From Promineifilum sp. (GTDB lineage: Bacteria; Chloroflexota; Anaerolineae; Promineifilales; Promineifilaceae), in NCBI GenBank assembly GCA_020634335.1, contig JACKBY010000028.1:1-35620 (forward strand): a DNA stretch of 35,620 nucleotides. The letters run 5' to 3'. The position numbers were made by a program, and so were the translations under genes. Position 1 is the stretch's first letter. Each line of letters starts with the position of its first letter. Positions 1 to 6,309 of this stretch are shown piece after piece. The notes beneath the pieces were generated by a model that did no database searches, was not told the DNA's origin, and saw only the letters and a program-made list of their open reading frames with translations.

Positions 1-175
1 ACTCAACCGCATTCCCGCCGGTGCAGCCGGCTGTGGCACGACCTTCACCACCGACCAGCGCGGCGCGGCGCGGCCCTATCCTGCCGGGGGCCAATGCGAC
101 ATCGGGGCGCACGAAAATCAGTCGACGGTAGCGCCATCCTTTGAGGTCTATCTATCGGTTATGTTTGATCAATAG
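1..175 (+). CDS. C-terminal end of a choice-of-anchor-Q / parallel beta-helix type secreted protein (partial)
   Basis: An open frame enters from the left edge and ends at a TAG at 173-175; the upstream part is outside the window. The visible 57 residues contain TDQRGAARP followed by CDIGAHE. This D-x-R-G-x-x-R-P ... C-D-I-G-A-x-E signature closes many right-handed beta-helix surface proteins with the choice-of-anchor Q domain. From family knowledge the protein would be exported and repetitive. Nothing can be said about its ligand. A short hydrophobic-poor tail follows the motif and I see no sorting signal in it. Confidence 0.7.
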   Translation, partial: LNRIPAGAAGCGTTFTTDQRGAARPYPAGGQCDIGAHENQSTVAPSFEVYLSVMFDQ

Positions 176-187
176 GTGTGGGAAATC

Positions 188-267
188 GGCTACGGATGAA
201 CACGGATATTACGGATAAAGATAGCGGCTCTCTTCCTGATCCGTGTCATCCATGTTCATCCGTAGCC
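188..267. repeat. Inverted repeat of the ACGGATGAACACGGAT type between two genes
   Basis: Bases 188-207 and 248-267 are reverse complements with 19 of 20 positions matching. An inner ACGGAT (211-216) can also pair with ATCCGT (239-244). The element lies between the converging ends of the surface-protein gene and the reductase gene. It could act as a bidirectional terminator or RNA-stabilising hairpin, but there is no U-tract and it looks more like a dispersed palindromic repeat. Confidence 0.65.
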
Positions 268-272
268 CTTGT

Positions 273-902
273 CTATCTCCGCATCAGGCGAAAGGCGACG
301 TCGCGGCCCAGACCCGTCACCCGCGCCAGGTGGATCCACAGCAGCGCCAGATTCTCCAGGTGGCGGGCGGCCGACAGGGCCCCGGCGTCCACCACCTCGA
401 AGCCCAGTTCCTCGGCCAACTGCGCCGTCGCGCCTTTGCCCAATTCGTCGTCGCCGCATATGAACATCGTCGCCGCCTGCCCGTTGTAGAGCGGATCGGC
501 CATATTCTCCGCGCCGGTGGTGTTGAATGCCTTGACCACTCTGGCGCGCGGCGCCCAGCCGGCGATCTGCTCCGCGCCCGACGTGGTGTTGTCAAACATC
601 GGCCGCAGCCCCGGCGCAATGGGGTTGGTGCAGTCGATGATGAGTTTGCCGGCCACGTCGCCGGCCAGCTCCAGGCGCTCGCGGACGGCCGTGAAGGGCA
701 CGGCCAGCACGATGACGCTGCTGCGCCCCACGGCGTCGGCCATGCGGGCGGCCGAGGCGTTGGGGCCGGCCGTTTCCAGCAATGCCTGCACGCGCTCCGC
801 CGCGGGATCGCGCGAGGCGAAGGTGATCATGTGCCCCCGGGCCGCCCACCCCTTGCCCAGGGCCGCCGCTACTTGTCCCGTTCCCACAATCGCGATTTTC
901 AT
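273..902 (-). CDS. NADPH-dependent F420 reductase-like / NAD(P)-binding oxidoreductase
   Basis: 209 residues. The N-terminus MKIAIVGTGQVAAALGKGW is a Rossmann GxGxxA nucleotide-binding motif. It is followed by SRDP at the end of strand 2, which suggests NADP(H), then LAVPFTAV and IIDCTNPI. This is the layout of the coenzyme-F420-dependent NADP oxidoreductase family (PF03807), whose members transfer hydride between F420 and NADP. The middle VVKAFNTTGAENM and the FICGDDE segment also fit that family. F420 use is inferred from the family; many homologues have other or unknown partners. A Shine-Dalgarno-like AAAGGA sits upstream of the ATG. The gene stands alone and converges on the upstream surface-protein gene. 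Confidence 0.8.
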   Translation of the reverse strand: MKIAIVGTGQVAAALGKGWAARGHMITFASRDPAAERVQALLETAGPNASAARMADAVGRSSVIVLAVPFTAVRERLELAGDVAGKLIIDCTNPIAPGLRPMFDNTTSGAEQIAGWAPRARVVKAFNTTGAENMADPLYNGQAATMFICGDDELGKGATAQLAEELGFEVVDAGALSAARHLENLALLWIHLARVTGLGRDVAFRLMRR

Positions 903-982
903 AGTCGTGTTCCTTTAGCTGCTCGCTACGATCCACCATACCCGAAAGGCGTGGGGCGGACAAGGATAGGATCGAAAGGCGA

Positions 983-1103
983 CTGTAGCGCACCCTGTCC
1001 GGGTTGCTCCTCCACCTGCAAGCCTGAAAGCCTGCACCACCTGTAGCGCAACCTGTTCAGGTTGCTTCTTGTCTGCCTGCACGCTGGAAAGCTTGGGCCA
1101 CAG
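983..1103. repeat. Two tandem degenerate GTAG-headed palindrome doublets (REPIN-like)
   Basis: Two consecutive units begin CTGTAGCGC (983 and 1041). Each has a first stem (near 990-1007; perfect GCAACCTG/CAGGTTGC at 1048-1065), a spacer, and a second weaker stem of the GCAAGCTGGACAGCTTGC type. The second unit ends in a degraded CCACAG. They match the architecture of the better-preserved copies at 6231-6294 and 33321-33384. They occupy the divergent intergenic region between the reductase and the cohesin-like gene. Confidence 0.6.
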
Positions 1104-1154
1104 GTTGTGCCTGATTTCACGCCTTGTTCCCTACCCTCCCACAGCGGCCGGGCT

Positions 1155-1160
1155 TATAAT
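1155..1160 (+). promoter_or_regulatory. TATAAT -10 box of a probably leaderless transcript
   Basis: A perfect TATAAT lies 9 bases before the ATG at 1170, so the predicted transcription start falls at or next to the start codon. No Shine-Dalgarno sequence precedes the ATG. No convincing -35 hexamer is seen at normal spacing. Confidence 0.55.
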
Positions 1161-1169
1161 GGCTACCGT

Positions 1170-2606
1170 ATGGTTCGACGCGTTTCGCTTATCGCTTTTC
1201 TCGGGGTGGTATTGTTCTGGGGGAGTCTTGTCGGGGCCAGGCCATTCGGAAAATCGGCCCGGGCCGCCGCGCCTGTGGCCGCCCCCAGCCTGATCGCCGC
1301 CGCCCTTGTCCCCGCCGCGGCCGGCGGCGTCGCCTCGTTGCCTTTGGAGTTCAAAAACGGCGGCAACGCCATCGACACCATCTTCTTCGTGCTCTCCTAC
1401 GACGCCACCCTGTTGACGGTTGACCCGGCAGACGGCGACGGCGACGACATTCCCGATGCTCTGGCGATCACCCTGCCCGAAGGCTACGTGGCTTTGGTGG
1501 AAGTCACCCATCAGCAGGGTGAGGGGCGCATCCAGGTGCTCATCTACAACGACAACTCCACCGTCACGCGCATTCCCGGCGGGCCGCTCATCAATATCCA
1601 GTTCGACGTCGCCCCGATCACGTTTCCTCTCGTCACCGAGGTGATCTTTCTCGGTTCGCCCGCGCCGTTCTTCGTGGACAACAAGGATAATATCGTGCCG
1701 GGCGAATTTGGCGACGGCTCGGTCTCCATCGAGGAATTTCCCACGGCCACGCCCACCGGCGTGGCCACCACCACCGCCACGCCGTCCAGCACGCCCACGG
1801 CTTCGCCCACGGCCAGCGGCACGCCGCCAACCCCGACCGCCACCGGCACGGCGACCGCGACCGCGACCGCCACCACCACGCCCACGGCAACCGCGACACT
1901 TGGCCCCACGCCGGCCGGCACGCCCGCCCCGCACTTTCTGCCCGCCCTGCTCTTCGGCGCGTCGCCCACGCCCACAGCGACGCCCACGCCCGTCGCCGGC
2001 GCAACGCCGTCACAAACCGCCACGCCGCAACCGACAACCGTGGCGACCGTCGTCGCCTCGCCCACGCCCGGCCGATGCGTCAACCTCCTGGCGAACGGCG
2101 GCTTCGAGGACAACAGCGCCTGGCTGCTCAACAACACCGTCTACCCGGCGGCCTACGTCACCTTCCCGGTCTACAGCGGGGCGCGGTCGTTGCGCGCGGG
2201 CATCGTTCACCCGCCCGACAACGCCTTCAGCTACTCGTCGGCCCAGCAGACGATCTTCATCCCCGCCGGGCCGCCGTCGGTCACGCTCAGTTTCCGGCTC
2301 TTCGCCACGACCACGGGCACGGCCGCCGCCGCGCTGACGCCGCCGCCTGTCGTGCCCACCTCGCCGCTCGACCGGACACAGTTGGCCGACGACGCACAGA
2401 TGGTGCTGCTGTTCGACAGCAGCGGCCGCCAGCACGTCCTGCTCTTCCAGCGCCAATGGGACAACGACTGGCGACGGCACGACATCGACCTGACGCCCTT
2501 CCGGGGCCAGGCCGTGACGCTCTACTTCGGCGTCTTCAACAACGGCACCGGCGGCGTCACGGGCATGTTCGTCGATGAGGCGGCGGTGCAGTACTGTTTG
2601 CCCTAG
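1170..2606 (+). CDS. Secreted cohesin-like protein with Thr/Pro-rich linker and C-terminal jelly-roll-like domain
   Basis: 478 residues from the chosen ATG. An upstream in-frame ATG at 1062 would add a tail without signal-peptide character that runs through the repeat region, so I prefer 1170. Residues 1-35 look like a signal peptide (basic start, then LIAFLGVVLFWGSLVGA). Residues ~45-175 resemble a cohesin-type beta-sandwich: SLPLEFKNGGNAIDTIFFVL, SYDATLLTVDP and a Ca-site-like DPADGDGDDIPDA. A low-complexity TPT/TATAT linker follows (~182-300). The C-terminal ~150 residues begin LLANGGFED, the usual start of a carbohydrate-binding or anchor-type beta-sandwich. It is probably an extracellular or surface-attached binding protein. 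No catalytic motif was seen and the ligand is unknown. Confidence 0.75.
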   Translation: MVRRVSLIAFLGVVLFWGSLVGARPFGKSARAAAPVAAPSLIAAALVPAAAGGVASLPLEFKNGGNAIDTIFFVLSYDATLLTVDPADGDGDDIPDALAITLPEGYVALVEVTHQQGEGRIQVLIYNDNSTVTRIPGGPLINIQFDVAPITFPLVTEVIFLGSPAPFFVDNKDNIVPGEFGDGSVSIEEFPTATPTGVATTTATPSSTPTASPTASGTPPTPTATGTATATATATTTPTATATLGPTPAGTPAPHFLPALLFGASPTPTATPTPVAGATPSQTATPQPTTVATVVASPTPGRCVNLLANGGFEDNSAWLLNNTVYPAAYVTFPVYSGARSLRAGIVHPPDNAFSYSSAQQTIFIPAGPPSVTLSFRLFATTTGTAAAALTPPPVVPTSPLDRTQLADDAQMVLLFDSSGRQHVLLFQRQWDNDWRRHDIDLTPFRGQAVTLYFGVFNNGTGGVTGMFVDEAAVQYCLP

Positions 2607-2695
2607 CCGCCGCGCCGTTCGATTCCAGACGAAAACCCTCTAGACATTCCCACAATTCGAAAAAACCGCCATTTCGGTGTAATCTGTGGGCGCCT

Positions 2696-4903
2696 ATGAC
2701 ACACGAAACTCAGATCGCTCAACAACTCAAGGTCCGACCCACACAGGTGGCGGCCGTCGTCGCCCTGCTCGACGACGGCAACACCCTGCCCTTCATTGCC
2801 CGCTACCGCAAGGAAGTCACCGGCTCGCTCGATGAGGAGCAGATCCGCCACATCGAGGCCGAGATTGCGCGGCTGCGCGCCCTCGACGACCGCCGCGCGG
2901 CCGTCATCGCCTCCGTGGCCGAACAGGACAGGCTGACGCCCGATCTCCAGGCGCAATTCGAGGCGGCCGAGACCCTCCACGCCCTGGAAGACCTCTACGC
3001 TCCCTATCGGCCCAAGCGTCGCACCCGCGCCTCCATTGCCCGCGAGCGAGGGTTGGGGCCGCTGGCCGACCTGATCCTGGCCCAGCCGGCGAGCAGCGCG
3101 ACGGCCGAAGCCCTGGCCCGCCCCTTCCTGTCCGACGCCGCGCCCACGCCCGACGAGGCTTTGGCCGGCGCGCGCGATATCGTGGCCGAGACGATCAGCG
3201 ACCACGCCGCCGTGCGCGGCCGCCTGCGCGAGCGGGCCATGCAGGTCGGCGTGCTCACCAGCCGCCTGATCGACGGCGCGGCCGACGACAAGGCCAGCGA
3301 CGACAAGGACACCTATCGCCTCTACCATGATTTCGCCCTCGAAGCGCCCCGGCTGCGGCCGCACCAGGTCCTGGCGATCAATCGCGGCGAAAGCGAGAAA
3401 GTGCTGCGCGTGGCTCTCGACGTGCCCGAAGCGGAATGGCTGCTGGCGATCCGCGGGCACTTCCGGCCCGACCGCCGCTCGCCGCTGGCCGGGCAGATGC
3501 AGCAGGCCATGGACGACGCCGCCCGGCGGCTGTTGCTGCCCGCCGTCGAGCGCGACGTGCGCCGCGCCCTGACCGAAACGGCCGAACGCCACGCCATCGA
3601 CGTTTTCGCCCGCAATCTGCGCGCCCTGCTGACCCAGCCGCCGATGCTCGGCCGGGTCGTGCTGGGTATCGATCCCGGCTTTCGCACCGGTTGCAAGGCG
3701 GCCGTCATCGACCCCACCGGCAAGGTGCTCGATACGGCCACGATCTATCCCCATCCGCCGCAAAACAAGGCCGAGGACGCCCGCCGCATCCTGTCTGACC
3801 TCATCGCGCGCCACAAGGTGGCCCTCATCGCCATCGGCAACGGCACCGCCTCGCGGGAGACGGAGCAACTGGTGGCCGGGCTGACGCGCGAGCGCGACGG
3901 CCTGCACTACGTCATCGTCAACGAGGCCGGGGCCAGCGTTTACAGCGCCGGCTCGCTGGCTCGCGCCGAGCTGCCCGACCTCGACGTGACGATGCGCGGC
4001 GCGGTATCGATCGGCCGTCGCCTGCTCGACCCGCTGGCCGAGCTGGTCAAGATCGACGCCAAGTCCATCGGCGTGGGTCTCTACCAGCACGACGTCGACC
4101 AGAAGGCGCTGGCCGGCTCGCTCGAAGGCGTGGTCGAGTCGGTTGTCAACCAGGTCGGCGTCGAGGTCAACACCGCCTCGCCCGCCCTGCTGGGCCACGT
4201 GGCCGGGATCGGGCCGAAGCTGGCCGGGGCCATCGTGGCCCACCGCGACGCGCACGGGCCGTTTCCCGGCCGGACGGCGCTGCGGCAGGTGCCGGGGCTG
4301 GGGCCGAAGGCGTTCGAGCAGTCGGCCGGGTTCCTGCGCATCCGCGACGGAGATAATCCACTGGACGCGGGGGCCATTCACCCGGAGAGCTATGGCGTGG
4401 CCGAGCGCGTGCTGGCGCGGGCCGGGCTGGCGGCCGACGCGCCGGTCGAGCAAAAGCAGGCGCGACTGGACAGGCTGTGCGCCGAAGCGCCCCTGGAGGC
4501 GCTGGCCGTCGAACTGGGCGCGGGCGTCCCCACCCTCAGCGACATCCTCGACCAGCTCGTTAGACCCGGCCGCGACCCGCGCGAGGACCTGCCGCCGCCC
4601 CTGCTGCGCTCCGACGTGCTGTCGGCCGACGATTTGCGGCCGGGCATGCTCCTCAACGGCACGGTGCGCAACGTGGTCGATTTCGGCGCGTTCATCGACA
4701 TCGGCGTGAAGCACGATGGCCTGCTGCACCGCAGCCGGCTGCCGCGCGGCGTAGGCCTGCAGGACCTGCACGTGGGCAACGTTATCGAGGTGGTGATCGT
4801 CGATGTCGACCAGGCCCGTGGGCGCATCGGGCTGGGTTGGCCGAAGGCGACGAACACCGGCGGAGGCGCGACGACGGATGGCTCAATGAAGGCCGGCAGA
4901 TGA
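2696..4903 (+). CDS. tex: Tex family RNA-binding transcription accessory protein
   Basis: 735 residues, full length for Tex. Domains in order: N-terminal helical region with LLDDGNTLPFIARYRKEVTG (~25-45), a family hallmark; YqgF-like RNase H fold with LGIDPGFRTGCK (~322-333); tandem helix-hairpin-helix region with GHVAGIGPKLA and VPGLGPKAFEQ (~495-545); and a C-terminal S1 domain with GTVRNVVDFGAFIDIG (~655-670). Tex and its Spt6-related homologues bind nucleic acid and act in transcription and RNA surveillance in the cytoplasm. A -10-like TGTAAT at 2678-2683 lies 12 bases before the ATG. The stop overlaps the next start by four bases (ATGA), indicating translational coupling to the flavin-type gene. 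Confidence 0.95.
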   Translation: MTHETQIAQQLKVRPTQVAAVVALLDDGNTLPFIARYRKEVTGSLDEEQIRHIEAEIARLRALDDRRAAVIASVAEQDRLTPDLQAQFEAAETLHALEDLYAPYRPKRRTRASIARERGLGPLADLILAQPASSATAEALARPFLSDAAPTPDEALAGARDIVAETISDHAAVRGRLRERAMQVGVLTSRLIDGAADDKASDDKDTYRLYHDFALEAPRLRPHQVLAINRGESEKVLRVALDVPEAEWLLAIRGHFRPDRRSPLAGQMQQAMDDAARRLLLPAVERDVRRALTETAERHAIDVFARNLRALLTQPPMLGRVVLGIDPGFRTGCKAAVIDPTGKVLDTATIYPHPPQNKAEDARRILSDLIARHKVALIAIGNGTASRETEQLVAGLTRERDGLHYVIVNEAGASVYSAGSLARAELPDLDVTMRGAVSIGRRLLDPLAELVKIDAKSIGVGLYQHDVDQKALAGSLEGVVESVVNQVGVEVNTASPALLGHVAGIGPKLAGAIVAHRDAHGPFPGRTALRQVPGLGPKAFEQSAGFLRIRDGDNPLDAGAIHPESYGVAERVLARAGLAADAPVEQKQARLDRLCAEAPLEALAVELGAGVPTLSDILDQLVRPGRDPREDLPPPLLRSDVLSADDLRPGMLLNGTVRNVVDFGAFIDIGVKHDGLLHRSRLPRGVGLQDLHVGNVIEVVIVDVDQARGRIGLGWPKATNTGGGATTDGSMKAGR

Positions 4904-5349
4904 CCAGTTGGCAAGCGTTCGCGCAAGCCGCGCCCGACATCGCGGCGTTCGGGGCGAGCCGTTTCGGCCGCGGTGTGGCCTATCTGGGTACGGTGCGCGC
5001 CGGGGGCGGGCCGCGCGTCCATCCGGTGACGCCCATCATCGGCGAGCAGCTCTTCCTGTTCATGGAGCCAGCTTCCCCGAAGGGCAAGGACCTTTTGCGC
5101 GACCCGCGCTATGCGCTCCATTGCGCCGTGGAAGATTCCGGCGGCGGCGAAGGCGAGTTCTACGTCCGCGGCCGGGCGACGTTGACGCCGGATCCGGCGC
5201 ACCGGCAGCAAGCCATAGCCGCCGCATCCTACACGCCCCAGGCGCGCTACGTCCTGTTCATCCTCAGCGTCGAGTACGCTTTTATGAACGTCTATCTGGG
5301 CGACAAGACCGACACGCGGCGCTGGCGACAGACCCCGGATACCCCGTAG
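4900..5349 (+). CDS. Pyridoxamine 5'-phosphate oxidase-like FMN split-barrel protein
   Basis: 149 residues starting MTSWQAF. The start was chosen because its ATG overlaps the tex stop (ATGA at 4900-4903). The segment AYLGTVRAGGGPRVHPVTPI followed by LFLFMEPAS and KGKDLLRDPRYALHC is the standard beginning of PNPOx-like split-barrel proteins, which bind FMN, F420 or haem as dimers. Substrate is unknown; members range from general-stress flavoproteins to F420-dependent enzymes. The window also holds an F420-reductase-like gene, but the link is speculative. The TAG stop codon is supplied by the GTAG head of a repeat that begins at 5346. Confidence 0.85.
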   Translation: MTSWQAFAQAAPDIAAFGASRFGRGVAYLGTVRAGGGPRVHPVTPIIGEQLFLFMEPASPKGKDLLRDPRYALHCAVEDSGGGEGEFYVRGRATLTPDPAHRQQAIAAASYTPQARYVLFILSVEYAFMNVYLGDKTDTRRWRQTPDTP

Positions 5350-5436
5350 CGCCGGTTTATTAACCGGCTCCGCAGCGCGGTTCGTTGCCGGCCGCCGGAT
5401 CAGAATCCGGCGCTACACCCGACACCTGAAAAAACC
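5346..5436 (+). repeat. GTAG-headed palindrome doublet (REPIN-like), copy 1, forward, with tail
   Basis: The element starts GTAGCGCCGG and reaches CCGGCGCTAC at 5416. Two internal stem-loops (CCGGTTTATTAACCGG near 5352 and CCGGATCAGAATCCGG near 5395) face each other. A one-sided tail of the form CACCYGACAMCTGAAAAA follows to about 5436. Copies with the same tail occur at 22093-22185 and, inverted, at 23130-23222. Confidence 0.8.
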
Positions 5437-5457
5437 GCGCGTGGATGCCGGCCGCAA

Positions 5458-5486
5458 TTTACAGATCGCCGCGAACGGGTTACTAT
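5458..5486 (+). promoter_or_regulatory. Sigma-70-like promoter for the leader ORF and membrane protein
   Basis: TTTACA (5458-5463), a 17-base spacer and TACTAT (5481-5486). It is followed ~20 bases later by a strong Shine-Dalgarno GGAGGAG in front of a short open frame. Confidence 0.5.
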
Positions 5487-5512
5487 TAGAGCGTGTCTCC
5501 TTTGGAGGAGGC

Positions 5513-5569
5513 ATGTGGCGGCCGAACGACACACCTGACCAATGGGGAGCCGCCCTCAGGCGCGAATAG
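5513..5569 (+). CDS. Possible 18-codon leader peptide upstream of a membrane protein gene
   Basis: ATG at 5513 has the best Shine-Dalgarno in the region (GGAGGAG, 5505-5511). The frame reads MWRPNDTPDQWGAALRRE and stops at 5567-5569, ten bases before the membrane-protein ATG, which itself has no clear Shine-Dalgarno. It could be a true leader peptide that delivers ribosomes to the next start, or a chance frame. It resembles no attenuator peptide I know. Confidence 0.35.
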   Translation: MWRPNDTPDQWGAALRRE

Positions 5570-5578
5570 CAGTAGATC

Positions 5579-6262
5579 ATGCGCGATCGTTTATTTCTGC
5601 TCAGTGGTATTCTCGGGTTAGGGGCGCTGGCGATGACCGTGGTGCTGGCCCTGATCGGCCCGCGCCAGACCGGCCCGCTGCCGGCCGGTTTCATCACGCC
5701 GGTCATGGCCTTCGAGTTCGCCCGGGACGACGAGGAAGTTTATCGGCTGTTCGAGCCGGATGGGTCGGCCGATGCCATGGATCGCGTGAACCGCTGGGAT
5801 TTCCTTTACATGGCACTCTATAGCTCGTTCCTGGGGACGTTCGCGCTGGCCGCGGGGCGTCGGACGGGCCGCGCCATTTACTTCGTCGCCGCGGCGCTGG
5901 CCCTGATCGTTCTTTACGCCGATGCGATGGAGAACGTCCAATTGCTGGGCCTGACGCTGCAACTGGAGATGGACGGCGGGAGTATGGCGGCCATGCTTGA
6001 GCGGCTGCACTTCTACACCTGGCTCAAGTGGGGCGGTCTGGCGCTCTATTTCCTGCTGATCGCCCCGACCTTTCGCCGTTTGCCGGGTCTCTGGCGCGGC
6101 GTGTGGCTCGTGGCGAGCCTGCCGGCCCTGCTGGCCGTCGTCGCCTTCTTCCGCCGCGGCCTGCCCAACGAGCTGTTGGCCTTGTCCATCGGGGTCATGT
6201 TCCTGCTATTGACCCTGTACGCCTGGCGGACTGTGGCGCAACCTGTCGAGGTTGCGATTTAA
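5579..6262 (+). CDS. Unknown multi-pass membrane protein
   Basis: 227 residues with about six hydrophobic segments: an N-terminal LLSGILGLGALAMTVVLALI; segments near residues 80-100, 102-120 and 150-170; and two C-terminal ones, one ending LPALLAVVAFF and one in VMFLLLTLYAWR. Between the first two lies an extracytoplasmic-type loop with many acidic residues. No catalytic motif is visible and I do not recognise the family. The last codons and stop (AQPVEVAI) are encoded by a palindrome doublet beginning at 6231, so the C-terminus may have been rewritten by the repeat. The gene may be co-transcribed with the xanthine dehydrogenase gene 47 bases downstream. Confidence 0.7.
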   Translation: MRDRLFLLSGILGLGALAMTVVLALIGPRQTGPLPAGFITPVMAFEFARDDEEVYRLFEPDGSADAMDRVNRWDFLYMALYSSFLGTFALAAGRRTGRAIYFVAAALALIVLYADAMENVQLLGLTLQLEMDGGSMAAMLERLHFYTWLKWGGLALYFLLIAPTFRRLPGLWRGVWLVASLPALLAVVAFFRRGLPNELLALSIGVMFLLLTLYAWRTVAQPVEVAI

Positions 6263-6294
6263 GGAAGATGCAAGCTGGACAGCTTGCGCTACAG
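6231..6294. repeat. GTRG-headed palindrome doublet overlapping a gene end
   Basis: Outer termini CTGTGGCGCAA and TTGCGCTACAG enclose two perfect stems: GCAACCTG-TC-GAGGTTGC-like at 6238-6255 and GCAAGCTG-GA-CAGCTTGC at 6270-6287. The first half encodes the last residues of the preceding membrane protein; the second half lies in its 3' spacer, just before the dehydrogenase Shine-Dalgarno. Confidence 0.8.
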
Positions 6295-6309
6295 AAGACT
6301 GGAGGAGCA

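Noticed and set aside
243..1046. A 267-codon plus-strand open frame over the F420-type reductase
   Set aside because: Antisense shadow of a clear Rossmann-fold gene.
2603..4771. A 722-codon open frame antisense to tex
   Set aside because: High GC and codon bias leave long stop-free shadows; the product is Arg/Gly/His-rich without family motifs, and tex on the other strand is unmistakable.
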